Source: Pseudoflavonifractor sp. MSJ-37
GTDB taxonomy: Bacteria; Bacillota; Clostridia; Oscillospirales; Oscillospiraceae
Reading direction: 5' to 3'
DNA length: 64,000 bases
Assembly (NCBI RefSeq): GCF_018917965.1
Contig: NZ_JAHLPP010000006.1
Coordinates: 89,085-153,084 of the forward strand
Shown here: positions 25,104-34,664 of the stretch, one piece after another
How positions within the stretch are numbered: position 1 is the stretch's first letter
Layout: every line of letters starts with the position of its first letter
Notes under the pieces: generated by a model
The model's database searches: none
Seen by the model: the letters and a program-made list of their open reading frames with translations, nothing else
Told to the model about the DNA's origin: nothing
Program-made: the position numbers and the translations under genes

Positions 25104-25457
25104 ATGAAGAAGCAGCCCATCGCAGCCATGCTCTGCTGTGGCACGATGCTGTCCGGCATAGCCGCCTGTACGGCGGCTGATGCGCCTACGGCCGCCCCCA
25201 TGACGACGGTCTCTGCCTCTCCTGACGCATCCTCCGATCCTCTTTTCATCAGCGGAAAGCCTGGAGACATCTTCACCTCCGGCGATGTGGTCAAGGGCAC
25301 CAATGTGACCATCGACGGCAAGACTTCCATCAACGTTTACAGCACCAACAAGTGGCCCGCCGGATGGTACTATGCCAACTTCACCAGCGGAAAGGCGAAT
25401 ATGAAGGGCACCAGCTCCTGCCGGGTCGCCTCCACGAAGGACGAACTGGATCTGTAA
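25104..25457 (+). CDS. Small hypothetical lipoprotein
   Basis: A 117-residue secreted lipoprotein. The signal peptide MKKQPIAAMLCCGTMLSGIAAC ends in a lipobox with Cys at 22. A Thr/Ala/Ser/Pro linker and a short domain follow, containing GDVVKGTNVTIDGKTSINVY and WPAGWYYANFTSG. No family is recognised. The ATG at 25104 gives the signal peptide its correct start, with AGAAGG nearby; an upstream GTG at 25068 would precede the hairpin. It stands alone between repeat copy B and a terminator. Confidence 0.6.
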   Translation: MKKQPIAAMLCCGTMLSGIAACTAADAPTAAPMTTVSASPDASSDPLFISGKPGDIFTSGDVVKGTNVTIDGKTSINVYSTNKWPAGWYYANFTSGKANMKGTSSCRVASTKDELDL

Positions 25458-25493
25458 GTCCGTTCGCCTCCTGCCTCAGCGCTTGAAATGACC

Positions 25494-25530
25494 GTCCCCC
25501 GGAGAGCGGCTGCTCTCCGGGGGACTTTGT
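25494..25530. terminator. Bidirectional intrinsic terminator
   Basis: A perfect 14-bp stem (25494-25507 with 25512-25525, loop GGCT) lies between the converging lipoprotein and ATPase genes. The tail is TTTGTC on the plus strand. Confidence 0.8.
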
Positions 25531-25544
25531 CTATCTATCCGCGC

Positions 25545-26639
25545 TCAACGACTGCCTTCTTCTCCCAGAAGTTCCCCCGCGATGGTCTCCGCGGTCTCCT
25601 CCACCCGCTGGAAATCCACATGGGGATTGTAGACCGCCTCCAGCGCATCGTGCTTGGCCTTGGCCTCGGCCATGGCCTCCACTGCCTCGGCAGTGAGGGC
25701 GTCCGCCACCTTCCGGGAGAAGCGGAGCCGGGTCCGGTCCCGGCGGAGGCGCTCCGGGTCCAGCATGGCGTCCAGCCGCAGACGGCGGTAGGGCCGCTTC
25801 CCCTCATAGGGCATCCCCGGCGTGCTGGACAGGAAGCCCACCCCCAGTCCGGGCAGGAACACATGGCGCAGACGCTCCGGGTCCATGGGGTCCGGGCAGA
25901 CGATCACGTCATAGCCCGCCGCCGACGCTCCGGCGGCCAGACGGGCCAGGAGCGGATGGGCCAGCCCATAGCTGTCCCACACCTCATAGACCTTCCGGCA
26001 CAGCGCGTCCGCCGTCCCGAAGAGGCACATGGGCCCCTGGCAGGTCACGGCGTCCAGCAACCGCCGGCAGATCTTCCCCGGCTCCCGGCCGGTGCGGCGG
26101 CACTCCCGGCTGAGGATCCCGGCCGCCCGCTTGTTCAGCCGGGCCTCCAGCTCCGGCGTCAGGAGCATGGACCGGATGTCGTCCTGGATCTGGGCGGCGG
26201 CGGAGAGACAGCGGTAAGCCCGGGCATAACAGTCGGGATAGCCCTCCATACAGGCGGCCAGCTCATCCCGCAGGGGCTTGAGGGCCGCCGTGTCATAGCA
26301 GGCCCCCAGGTCCACATAGCGCTCCATGGCCCCGGGACAGCGGGGCTCCACCACATGGGGCGCGGTGGCGTCCACCAGCGCCGCCTTCCGGTCCGGGAAG
26401 CGCACCGCGTCCAGCGACCCCGGATCCCCGGAACACAGGATGTACTCCACTGGATGGCCCGCCTCCTCCATGGCCTTGGCCACCCGGCGCATGAGGGTGG
26501 ACTTCCCGCACCCGGGGCCGCCCTTGATGAGGAAATAGTCCTCGGTCTCCTCCGGCGGCATGAACTGATCATAGAGCGAGTAGAAGCCTGCGGGGGAATT
26601 GGCCCCCAGGAAAAAGCGGACCTGCGGTCTGTCTGCCAT
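25545..26639 (-). CDS. P-loop ATPase of unknown function
   Basis: A 364-residue protein with Walker A GGPGCGKST near residue 37, preceded by RFFLGANSPAGFYSLYDQ. A second region has GLGVGFLSSTPGMPYEGK. The layout is that of a conserved Firmicute ATPase family without an assigned role (often annotated only as ATPase). The ATG at 26639 has GGAGG eight bases upstream; the frame stays open 94 codons further 5' through the upstream terminator, which is not credible coding sequence. It lies alone downstream of the ABC-F gene's terminator. Confidence 0.65.
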   Translation of the reverse strand: MADRPQVRFFLGANSPAGFYSLYDQFMPPEETEDYFLIKGGPGCGKSTLMRRVAKAMEEAGHPVEYILCSGDPGSLDAVRFPDRKAALVDATAPHVVEPRCPGAMERYVDLGACYDTAALKPLRDELAACMEGYPDCYARAYRCLSAAAQIQDDIRSMLLTPELEARLNKRAAGILSRECRRTGREPGKICRRLLDAVTCQGPMCLFGTADALCRKVYEVWDSYGLAHPLLARLAAGASAAGYDVIVCPDPMDPERLRHVFLPGLGVGFLSSTPGMPYEGKRPYRRLRLDAMLDPERLRRDRTRLRFSRKVADALTAEAVEAMAEAKAKHDALEAVYNPHVDFQRVEETAETIAGELLGEEGSR

Positions 26640-26724
26640 AAAAAGCCCTCCGTTTCGGCGATGATCGGTCGGTTTCTGACTCACCATATGCGGCAGGGGG
26701 CCGATCGGTCCGTATCCGGAGGCG

Positions 26725-26766
26725 AAAAAGAGCGCGGAGCAGGGCCGATGCCTGTCTCCGCGCTCT
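26725..26766 (-). terminator. Intrinsic terminator of the ABC-F gene
   Basis: On the minus strand GAGCGCGGAG pairs with CTCCGCGCTC, with an inner CAGG/CCTG stem, followed by TTTTTCG. It lies 10 bases after the stop of the ABC-F gene. Confidence 0.85.
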
Positions 26767-26776
26767 GGGCCGTCCT

Positions 26777-28576
26777 TCACTTTTTCTCCGCGTCCTGGGC
26801 GGCGATCCGCTCGGCCAGGTCGCTCAGATAGAGCCAGCGGTCCATCTTCTCCTCCAGCCGGGCCTCCAGTCCGGCCTGCTCCTCCTGGAGCCGCTGGAGG
26901 GCCACATAGTCGGTGGCGCACTGGGCCTGCTGGTCCTGGTTGTCCGCCAGCTGGGCCTCCAGCCCGGCGATGTCCGATTCGATCGTGTCGTAGTCCCGCT
27001 GTTCCTTATAGCTGAAGCGGAGCTTTTTCGGTCCGGCAGAGCGGGGGCGCTCCTTCTTCTCCTTCGGTCCCGCCGCCCGCTTCTCCGCCCGGCGCTTTTC
27101 AGCCAGGGCCGCCAGATAGTCGGTGTAGCCCCCCACATAGGGCAGGATGCGGCCGTCCCCCTCCACAGCGAAGATCCGCCGAGCGGTCTTGTCCAGGAAA
27201 TACCGGTCGTGGGACACGGCCACCACCGCCCCCCGGAAGCCCTCCAGATAGTCCTCCAGGATGGTCAGGGTCTCGATGTCCAGGTCGTTGGTGGGCTCGT
27301 CCAGCAGGAGCACGTTGGGGGCCGCCGCCAGCACCGACAGCAGGAAGAGCCGCCGCTTCTCGCCGCCGGAGAGCTTGCCGATCGGGCTCCACTGCACATC
27401 GGCCGGGAAGAGGAACTGCTCCAGCAGCTGGGCGGCGGTGACGGTGCCCTCCGGGGTCTCGATCCGCTCGCCGATCTCCTTCACATAGTCGATCACCCGC
27501 ATCTCCGGGTCCATGGGCGGGTTTTCCTGACAGAAGTAGCCGATCCGCACCGTCTCGCCCACAGAGATCGTGCCGGCGTCCGGCTGGATCCGCCCGGCGA
27601 TCAGATCCAGCAGGGTGGATTTGCCGCTCCCGTTGGGGCCCACGATGCCGATCCGGTCGTCCCGCAGGAGATTGCAGTCGAAGTCCCGCAGGACCATCCG
27701 GCCCTCATAGGACTTGCAGACTCCCTTCAGCTCGATCGTCTTGCGGCCCAGGCGGCTGGAGATGGAGGACAGCTCCAGTGTGGACTTCTCCGCCGGTCCG
27801 GACTGCTCCTTCAGGGCCTCATAGCGCTCCAGACGCTCCCGGCTCTTGGTGCCCCGGGCGGTGGGGCCCTGCATGACCCACTGGTACTCCCGCCGGAGGA
27901 TGGACTGGCGCTTGCGCTCGCTGGCCCGGGCGGACTCCTCCCGCTCGGCCTTCCGGCGGAGGAAGTCCTCGTAGCTCCCCTCATAGCCGTAGAGCTTCCC
28001 GCCGTCCACCTCGATCATCCGGTTCGTGACCCGCTCCAGGAAATAGCGGTCGTGGGTGATCATGACCAGCCCGCCGGAGAAGCTCTTGAGCCAGTCCTCC
28101 AGCCAGGCGGTCATCTCGCTGTCCAGATGGTTGGTCGGCTCGTCCAGGATCAGCACATCGCAGGGCCGGACCAGCGCCGCGGCCAGGGCCGCCCGCTTCC
28201 GCTGGCCGCCGGAGAGGCTCCCCATCCGCTGGTCGAAGTCAGAGACGCTCAACCGGTCCAGGATGGTCTTGGCCTCATATTCCGCCAGGGCCCGGGCGTC
28301 GGAGGACAGGCCCCGCAGGACCTGCTCCAGCACGGTGGCTTCCGGGTCGAAGTCCGGGCTCTGGGGCAGGTACTCCAGCCGCACGTTGGGGAAGCGCTGG
28401 ACCGTTCCGGTCTCGGGCTCCTCCACTCCAGCCAGCATCCGCAGGAGGGTGGACTTGCCCGCGCCGTTGATGCCGACCACGCCCACCCGTTCGCCGGGTT
28501 CCAGATAGAAGGACACATGGTCCAGCAGGACCCGGGTCCCATACGTCTTGGTGATGTTTTCCGCAGACAACAGCAT
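26777..28576 (-). CDS. ABC-F family ATPase (Uup/EttA-like)
   Basis: A 599-residue soluble protein with two ABC domains and no membrane segments. The first has Walker A GINGAGKST, signature LSGGQRKRAALA and Walker B LILDEPTNHLD; the second has GPNGSGKST, LSGGEKRRLFLL and LLLDEPTNDLD. The linker between them is basic, and the C-terminus (from about 500) is a charged coiled coil as in Uup. ABC-F proteins act on ribosomes, relieving stalls or giving antibiotic resistance; the subgroup cannot be fixed by eye. AAGGAG lies about 11 bases before the ATG. It follows the MATE gene on the same strand. Confidence 0.88.
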   Translation of the reverse strand: MLLSAENITKTYGTRVLLDHVSFYLEPGERVGVVGINGAGKSTLLRMLAGVEEPETGTVQRFPNVRLEYLPQSPDFDPEATVLEQVLRGLSSDARALAEYEAKTILDRLSVSDFDQRMGSLSGGQRKRAALAAALVRPCDVLILDEPTNHLDSEMTAWLEDWLKSFSGGLVMITHDRYFLERVTNRMIEVDGGKLYGYEGSYEDFLRRKAEREESARASERKRQSILRREYQWVMQGPTARGTKSRERLERYEALKEQSGPAEKSTLELSSISSRLGRKTIELKGVCKSYEGRMVLRDFDCNLLRDDRIGIVGPNGSGKSTLLDLIAGRIQPDAGTISVGETVRIGYFCQENPPMDPEMRVIDYVKEIGERIETPEGTVTAAQLLEQFLFPADVQWSPIGKLSGGEKRRLFLLSVLAAAPNVLLLDEPTNDLDIETLTILEDYLEGFRGAVVAVSHDRYFLDKTARRIFAVEGDGRILPYVGGYTDYLAALAEKRRAEKRAAGPKEKKERPRSAGPKKLRFSYKEQRDYDTIESDIAGLEAQLADNQDQQAQCATDYVALQRLQEEQAGLEARLEEKMDRWLYLSDLAERIAAQDAEKK

Positions 28577-28617
28577 CGCTGAGATCGCTCCTTTTCGGCC
28601 CGCGGGCCGTCATGAGA

Positions 28618-29994
28618 TCATTGGGCCGCCACGTTCTCCTTCCACCTGCCGGACAGGTAGAAGAGGACGATGACGACCAGAGAGCCGGCGGAGGCCACCG
28701 GGGCGCCCACGCCTACGCCCATCAGGCCCCAGCCCAGCGTCAGAGAGAACAGGACGCAGGCCGGGACCCGCAGGAGCAGGGCCGACATCATGTTGTTCAT
28801 CAGAGAAAAGGTGGTGTGCCCGCTGGCGATGAACAGGCCGTTCACACAGAAGCACAGGGGCACGAAGAGATAGTCGAAGCAGAAGCTCTTCATGTACACC
28901 ACGCCGTACTGGATCAGCTCCGGCTCCCGGTTGAAGAGGGCGATGATCTCCGCCGGGAACAGCCGGGCGATCAGGAAGATCAGCGCTGAGATCGCGAAGG
29001 CGATCCCCGTGCCGGTCCAGCAGGTCTTGACCGCCCGGTCCCACCGGTCCGCGCCGATGTTCTGGGCGCACACGGTGGAGATGGAGGCCCCCAAGGCCAC
29101 GGCGGGCATGATGGCGAAGCCGTTGAACTTGGACACCACGCCCACGGCGGCCGAGGCGTTCACGCCGCCGATGTAGTTGGTCAGCACCGTGATGATCAGG
29201 AAGGAGAAGCTGGTCACGCCGTTCTGCACCGCGGAGGGCAGGCCCAGCCGGAAGATCCGGCCGATGTAGTGGGGATGGATCTTCAGGGAGCTGGGCTTGA
29301 AGTCGAACACGAACTCGTCCCGGGCCAGAGTGACCATACACAGCACCACGCTCAAGGCTTGGGAGAACACGGTGGCCAGCGCTGCGCCCAGGGCCCCCAT
29401 TTTGAAGATGGCCACCAACACGAAGTCCAGCGCGATGTTGGTGACGCAGGCGATCAGCACGAAGTAGAAGGGGCGCTTGGAGTCGCCCATGCCCCGCTGG
29501 ACGGCGCTGAGCACGTTGTAGGCGAAGATGAACAGGATGCCGGTACAGGTGACGGTGAGATACCGGTCCGCCTCGTCGAAGGCCTCCGCCGGGGTCTGGA
29601 TCAGCTTGAGCACCGGCACCCGCAGGAAGATCATCAGCGCCGTGATGACCACGCCCGCGATCAGCAGAGTGGTCATCAGGGTGGCGGTGACCTCCTCCAT
29701 GGCCTTCCGGTCCTTCCGGCCCATGGCCTGGGCGATCAGGATCGTGCCGCCGGTACACAGGCCCACCACGATGTTGGTGAGGATGAAGGTGATCTGACTG
29801 CCGATGTTCACGCCGGACATACTGATATTGTCGGCAAAATTGCCCACGATGAGCATATCCGCCACGCTGTACAGGGACTGGATCAGGTTGGATGCCAAAA
29901 AGGGCAGGGCGAACAGGATCAGCTGCCGCACCACGCTGCCCTCGGTCAGGTCCCGCTCATAGCGGCCCTTCGTCGGTCTCGACTCATCTGCCAT
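28618..29994 (-). CDS. MATE-family efflux transporter
   Basis: A 458-residue polytopic protein with about twelve hydrophobic segments in two similar halves. Family features include LILFALPFLASNLIQSLYSVADMLIVGNF at the N-terminus and GAALATVFSQALS. It would export cationic drugs or metabolites using an ion gradient. The ATG at 29994 has GAGGAG seven bases upstream; the open frame extends 14 codons further. It is probably co-transcribed with the ABC-F gene 41 bases downstream. Confidence 0.88.
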   Translation of the reverse strand: MADESRPTKGRYERDLTEGSVVRQLILFALPFLASNLIQSLYSVADMLIVGNFADNISMSGVNIGSQITFILTNIVVGLCTGGTILIAQAMGRKDRKAMEEVTATLMTTLLIAGVVITALMIFLRVPVLKLIQTPAEAFDEADRYLTVTCTGILFIFAYNVLSAVQRGMGDSKRPFYFVLIACVTNIALDFVLVAIFKMGALGAALATVFSQALSVVLCMVTLARDEFVFDFKPSSLKIHPHYIGRIFRLGLPSAVQNGVTSFSFLIITVLTNYIGGVNASAAVGVVSKFNGFAIMPAVALGASISTVCAQNIGADRWDRAVKTCWTGTGIAFAISALIFLIARLFPAEIIALFNREPELIQYGVVYMKSFCFDYLFVPLCFCVNGLFIASGHTTFSLMNNMMSALLLRVPACVLFSLTLGWGLMGVGVGAPVASAGSLVVIVLFYLSGRWKENVAAQ

Positions 29995-30157
29995 AGAAGT
30001 CTCCTCGCTCCTTTTTCTCGTTCCTCGGTGTGTCACGGCGGATGGACCCAGAGAGCTGCCCGCCGTTGACGCTTATTTTTAAGCATAACACAGCGTGACC
30101 GGCCCTGTCCATCCCCCCGCTCCGCTTCGAAGCCACAGAATGTTCACATTTCCCCTA

Positions 30158-30186
30158 TTGACTTTGCCGGGACAGGAGCGTAGAAT
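30158..30186 (+). promoter_or_regulatory. Promoter of the MarR/ABC exporter operon
   Basis: TTGACT (30158-30163), a 17-base spacer and TAGAAT (30181-30186) form a good sigma-A promoter, with a predicted start near 30193. Confidence 0.78.
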
Positions 30187-30191
30187 ACGTT

Positions 30192-30214
30192 AGCATATTG
30201 ATGATAAGTATGCT
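30192..30214 (+). promoter_or_regulatory. Inverted-repeat operator, probable MarR site
   Basis: AGCATA (30192-30197) and TATGCT (30209-30214) are separated by 11 bases at the transcription start. This is a typical autoregulatory MarR arrangement, upstream of the MarR gene at 30238. Confidence 0.6.
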
Positions 30215-30237
30215 GATGAAATAAAGGAGGTCGTCTC

Positions 30238-30723
30238 ATGTCAGCACGCACTACGTCGAGCATCCTCTTCCACGCCCTCCACCGGGCCCATCAAAAGACG
30301 CTCCAGGCGGAGCTCGCCGCCCACGGGCTGGACGATCTGGGCTCCCCGCCGATCCTCTTCGTGATCCGGGACTGGGAGAAGACAGGCCGGCTGGCCTCGC
30401 AGAAGGAGCTGGCCGACGCCCTCCATATCTCGCCCGCCACCATGGCCGTGTCCCTCAAGTCTCTGGAACGGGGCGGCTATGTGGAAAAGCGGGGCGACCC
30501 CGCCGACCAGCGGTGCAAGCGGGTGGCCATCACCGAAAAGGGCCGCCGGGCTCTGGAGGCCTGCTCCGCCAGCTTCGACCAGGTGAACGCCCGGATGTTC
30601 GCCGGCTTCTCCGCCGAGGAACGGCGCCAGCTGGGGGAATACCACCAGCGGATGCTCCACAATCTGCTGGGGGACGCGGATCTGGAAGAGTTCTGCGGCC
30701 CCTGCGCCAAGAAGAAAGGATGA
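30238..30723 (+). CDS. MarR-family transcriptional regulator of the ABC exporter
   Basis: A 161-residue winged-helix regulator. The helix-turn-helix reads LASQKELADALHISPATMAVSLKSLERGGYVEKR and the wing DPADQRCKRVAITEKGRRAL. The C-terminus carries two cysteines (EFCGPCAKKKG) that could sense thiol stress or metals, though that is inference. AAAGGAGG precedes the ATG. It is followed after nine bases by the exporter genes, so it probably represses its own operon through the operator at 30192. Confidence 0.85.
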   Translation: MSARTTSSILFHALHRAHQKTLQAELAAHGLDDLGSPPILFVIRDWEKTGRLASQKELADALHISPATMAVSLKSLERGGYVEKRGDPADQRCKRVAITEKGRRALEACSASFDQVNARMFAGFSAEERRQLGEYHQRMLHNLLGDADLEEFCGPCAKKKG

Positions 30724-30732
30724 AACAGCGAT

Positions 30733-32463
30733 ATGTTCAAAAAGCTCCTGCCATATCTGGGCGAGTATAAGCGCTACGCGATCCTCACCCCGCTCACGGC
30801 AGTGTTGGAGGTGGCCTGTGAGCTGGCGCTCCCCCGCTTCATGGCGGCCATCGTGGACGTGGGCATCGTAGATCGGGACATGGCCTACATCCTCCAGATG
30901 GGCCTGTCCATGCTCCTGCTGGCCATGATCAGCATGACCTGCGGCATGTTCTGCGCCAAGTTCGCGGCGATCAGCGCCCAGGGCTTCGGCGCCAACCTGC
31001 GCCGGGGCCTGTTCGACAAGATCCAGGAGTTCTCCTTCGCCGACATCGACCGGTTCTCGTCGGCGTCCCTGATCACCCGGACCACCAACGACGTGAACGC
31101 CATCCAGATGATGGTGGCCATGGCTCTGCGCCTCCTGGTCCGCTCCGGCGTGATGCTGGTGGCGGCCCTGGCCGTGGCGGTGAGCATCAACGCCCAGCTC
31201 ACGCTGGTCATGGCGGTGATCATCCCCCTGATGGCCCTGGCCATCGGCCTGCTCATGAAGGTCTGCAGCAAGCTCTTCGAGGCCATGCAGAGGCGGATCG
31301 ACGACCTGAACAACACCACCCAGGAGAACCTGGTGGCCATCCGGGTGGTGAAGGCCTTCGTCCGGCAGTCCCACGAGAAGCTCAAGTTCCAGAAGGCCAA
31401 TGACGCCCTGACCAAGGCCACCACCAAGGTGGACATGACCGTGATCCTCATGATGCCCCTCATGACGCTGAGCATGAACGCCGCCACGGCGGGCGTGCTG
31501 TGGATCGGCGGCGGCCAGGTCATGGGCGGCTCCATGCTGATCGGCGACCTGAGCTCCTTCCTGACCTATATCTTCCAGATGCTCATGAGCGTCATGATGC
31601 TGTCCATGAGTCTGCTCCAGCTCTCCCGCGCCGTCGCCTGCGGCCACCGCATCCTGGAGGTGCTGGAGACGGAGCCCTCCATCCGGGACGGCGCCCGGAA
31701 GGAGCTCCCCGCGCCCCGGGGCGAGGTGGAGTTCCGGGACGTGTCCTTCAAGTACCAGTCCAGCGGCTCCGGCGACGACGTGCTGGAGCATCTGGACCTC
31801 CATGTGGCCCCCGGCGAGTTCGTGGCCATCGTGGGCGGCACCGGCACCGGCAAGTCCTCTCTGGTGAACCTGATCCCCCGGTTCTATGACGCCGCCGCCG
31901 GCGCGGTGCTGGTGGACGGCGTGGATGTGCGGGAGTACCCTCTGGATGATCTCCGGGCCCGGATCGGCATGGTGCTCCAGAAGAACGTGCTCTTCTCCGG
32001 CACCATCCGGGAGAACCTGCTCTGGGGCCGTCCCGACGCCACGGAGGAGGAGATGATCCAGGCCGCCAAGAGCGCCCAGGCCTACGACTTCGTCATGGGC
32101 TTGCCCGACGGGTTCGACACCATGCTGGACCAGGGCGGTACCAATGTGTCCGGCGGCCAGAAGCAGCGCCTGTGCATCGCCCGGGCCATGCTCCGCCGCC
32201 CCTCCATCCTGATCCTGGATGACTCCACCTCCGCTGTGGACTCCACCACGGAGGCCCTGATCCGGGAGTCCTTCAAGAAGGACCTGGCGGGCACCACCGT
32301 CATCATCATCGCCCAGCGGATCAGCTCGGTGCAGTACGCCGACCGGATCGTCGTGCTGGACGACGGCAGGATAAACGCCGTCGGCACCCATGAGGAGCTG
32401 ATGGCCTCCAACCAGATCTATCAGGAGATCTACCAGTCTCAGCAGGAAGGAGTGAAGGGCTGA
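30733..32463 (+). CDS. ABC exporter subunit 1 (TMD-NBD, degenerate catalytic site)
   Basis: A 576-residue fused transmembrane/nucleotide-binding protein of the heterodimeric multidrug type (TM287/288, BmrCD, LmrCD). Six membrane helices fill the first ~310 residues. The NBD has Walker A GGTGTGKSS near 370, signature VSGGQKQRL and Walker B LILDDSTSAVD. In Walker B, Asp replaces the catalytic Glu, marking it as the non-hydrolysing half. The final TGA overlaps the next gene's ATG by one base. Confidence 0.9.
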   Translation: MFKKLLPYLGEYKRYAILTPLTAVLEVACELALPRFMAAIVDVGIVDRDMAYILQMGLSMLLLAMISMTCGMFCAKFAAISAQGFGANLRRGLFDKIQEFSFADIDRFSSASLITRTTNDVNAIQMMVAMALRLLVRSGVMLVAALAVAVSINAQLTLVMAVIIPLMALAIGLLMKVCSKLFEAMQRRIDDLNNTTQENLVAIRVVKAFVRQSHEKLKFQKANDALTKATTKVDMTVILMMPLMTLSMNAATAGVLWIGGGQVMGGSMLIGDLSSFLTYIFQMLMSVMMLSMSLLQLSRAVACGHRILEVLETEPSIRDGARKELPAPRGEVEFRDVSFKYQSSGSGDDVLEHLDLHVAPGEFVAIVGGTGTGKSSLVNLIPRFYDAAAGAVLVDGVDVREYPLDDLRARIGMVLQKNVLFSGTIRENLLWGRPDATEEEMIQAAKSAQAYDFVMGLPDGFDTMLDQGGTNVSGGQKQRLCIARAMLRRPSILILDDSTSAVDSTTEALIRESFKKDLAGTTVIIIAQRISSVQYADRIVVLDDGRINAVGTHEELMASNQIYQEIYQSQQEGVKG

Positions 32464-34643
32464 TGGCAGAGAACAAGAACAACATCCCCAAGGGCGGTCC
32501 TGGCCACGGCCGCCGGGGCGGCTTCGACAAGCCCAAGGACCTGAAAAAGACGGTCTCCCGTCTGCTGGGCTATCTCACCCGGTCCAAGTGGCCTCTGGTG
32601 CTGGTCCTGCTATGTCTGCTCACCTCGGTGGGCACCAACATCGGCGGCTCCAGCTTCGTGAACCTGGTCATCATCAACAACATCGCCTATGGCGGATACA
32701 GCAGTCCTGCCGGTCTGATCGCGGACCTCCTGAAGCTGGTCGGCATCTATCTGATCGGCGTGGCGGCGGTATATGCTCAGTCGGCCATCATGGTCCAGCT
32801 GGCCCAGCGGGGCACCAACCGGCTCCGCAAGGACCTGTTCGACCATCTCCAGAGCCTGCCCCTGTCCTATTTCGACAAGCACACCCACGGTGAGCTCATG
32901 AGCCGCTTCACCAACGACGCGGACAACGTCCAGCTGGCGCTGGAGCAGAGCCTGGTGTCCATGATCTCCAGCGGCATCATGTTCGTGGGCCTGGTGGTGG
33001 TCATGCTGGTGGTGAGTCCCCTGCTCTTCCTGGTGTCGGTGCTGACTCTGGGCGCCACCTTCCTGGTGTTCAAGGTGTTCGGCGGCAAGAGCCGCCGGTA
33101 CTACAAGGCCCAGCAGGACGCCCTCGGCCAGGTCAACGGCAACATCCAGGAGACCATCGAGGGCCTGAAGGTCGTCAAGGCATTCACCCATGAGGAGCAG
33201 GCCAAGGCCCAGTTCAAGGGTCTGAACGACAGCTACCGGGACGTGGCCACCGCCGCCAACTTCTACTCCACGGCGGTCATGCCCATCTCCATGAACATCA
33301 TGAACGTGGGCTATGCCCTCACCGCCGCCTTCGGCGGGGCCCTGTCCATCGTGGCAGGCTTCAAGCTGGGCTCCTTCACCCTGTATCTGGGCTACTGCCG
33401 CCAGATCGGTCAGCCCCTGAGCCAGCTCTCCCAGCAGCTCACCACCATCCTCTCCGCCCTGGCCGGCGCCGAGCGCATCTTCGACGCCATGGACGCCGAA
33501 CCCGAGGAGGATCAGGGCGTGGTGACGCTGGTGCCCGCGGAGCGGGACGCCAACGGCGCGCTCTCCGTCCAGACCGGCGGCGGCCGGCCCCACGCCTGGG
33601 CCTGGAAGACTCCCCGCACCGCCGTCATGCATCTGGTGCCCGTCCTCAAGGAGGGCAAGGATCTGGTAGAACTTGGTCAGGCGGTCCGCACGGAGCAGGG
33701 CCTCAAGCTCCTGCCGCCCCATGAGGACGGCGACGGCATCTGGGTCCGGGTAGAGCCGGACGGCCGCCTCACCGAGGTGGAGGACCTGTCCACCCTGGCC
33801 GGCCATGGCTGGGCCTGGAGCTACCCGGACAAGGCGGGCCATAAGACGCTCCATCTGGTCCGGGGCGCGGTCCGCAACGTGCCTGGCGAGGACCACTACC
33901 TCACCGAATTGAAGGGCGCGGTGCGTTTCACCGATGTGGACTTCTCCTACGTCCCCGGCAAGCGGATCCTGAAGCACATCAGCGTCTACGCCAACCCCGG
34001 CCAGAAGATCGCCTTCGTGGGCTCCACCGGCGCAGGCAAGACCACCATCACCAACCTGATCAACCGGTTCTATGAGATCGAGGGCGGCATGATCACCTTC
34101 GACGGAATCGACGTCCACGCCATCCGCAAGGACGACCTGCGCCACGCGCTGGGTGCGGTGCTCCAGGACACCCATCTCTTCACCGGCACGATCATGGACA
34201 ACATCCGCTACGGCCGTCTGGACGCCACCGACGAGGAGTGCATCCAGGCCGCCAAGATCGCCAACGCCCACTCCTTCATCCGGCGTCTGCCCGACGGGTA
34301 TGACACCTTCGTCACCGGCGATGGCGGCAACCTGAGTCAGGGCCAGCGCCAGCTGCTGGCCATCGCCCGGGCGGCGGTGGCGGATCCCCCCGTCATGATC
34401 CTGGACGAGGCCACCTCCTCCATCGACACCCGGACGGAGGCCCTGATCTCCAAGGGCATGGACGCCCTGATGGAAGGCCGGACGGTGTTCGTGATCGCCC
34501 ACCGGCTGTCCACGGTCCGCAACTCCGACTGCATCGTGGTCATCGAGCACGGCGAGATCGAAGAGAAAGGCTCCCATCAGGAGCTCCTGGACCAGAAGGG
34601 CCGCTACTATCAGCTGTATACAGGCCAGTTCCAGCTCACCTGA
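32463..34643 (+). CDS. ABC exporter subunit 2 (TMD-NBD with long linker)
   Basis: A 726-residue partner of the preceding subunit, about 140 residues longer than usual. Six membrane helices lie in the first ~340 residues. An unusual linker of about 135 residues (roughly 345-480, rich in charged and Trp/Gly residues, for example HAWAWKTPRTAVMH) separates them from the NBD. The NBD has Walker A GSTGAGKTT, signature LSQGQRQLL and a canonical Walker B LDEATSSID with the catalytic Glu. The non-standard signature here pairs with the Asp-type Walker B of subunit 1, so one of the two ATP sites should be degenerate. Confidence 0.9.
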   Translation: MAENKNNIPKGGPGHGRRGGFDKPKDLKKTVSRLLGYLTRSKWPLVLVLLCLLTSVGTNIGGSSFVNLVIINNIAYGGYSSPAGLIADLLKLVGIYLIGVAAVYAQSAIMVQLAQRGTNRLRKDLFDHLQSLPLSYFDKHTHGELMSRFTNDADNVQLALEQSLVSMISSGIMFVGLVVVMLVVSPLLFLVSVLTLGATFLVFKVFGGKSRRYYKAQQDALGQVNGNIQETIEGLKVVKAFTHEEQAKAQFKGLNDSYRDVATAANFYSTAVMPISMNIMNVGYALTAAFGGALSIVAGFKLGSFTLYLGYCRQIGQPLSQLSQQLTTILSALAGAERIFDAMDAEPEEDQGVVTLVPAERDANGALSVQTGGGRPHAWAWKTPRTAVMHLVPVLKEGKDLVELGQAVRTEQGLKLLPPHEDGDGIWVRVEPDGRLTEVEDLSTLAGHGWAWSYPDKAGHKTLHLVRGAVRNVPGEDHYLTELKGAVRFTDVDFSYVPGKRILKHISVYANPGQKIAFVGSTGAGKTTITNLINRFYEIEGGMITFDGIDVHAIRKDDLRHALGAVLQDTHLFTGTIMDNIRYGRLDATDEECIQAAKIANAHSFIRRLPDGYDTFVTGDGGNLSQGQRQLLAIARAAVADPPVMILDEATSSIDTRTEALISKGMDALMEGRTVFVIAHRLSTVRNSDCIVVIEHGEIEEKGSHQELLDQKGRYYQLYTGQFQLT

Positions 34644-34664
34644 GCCGGGACGGGACCAGACGCG

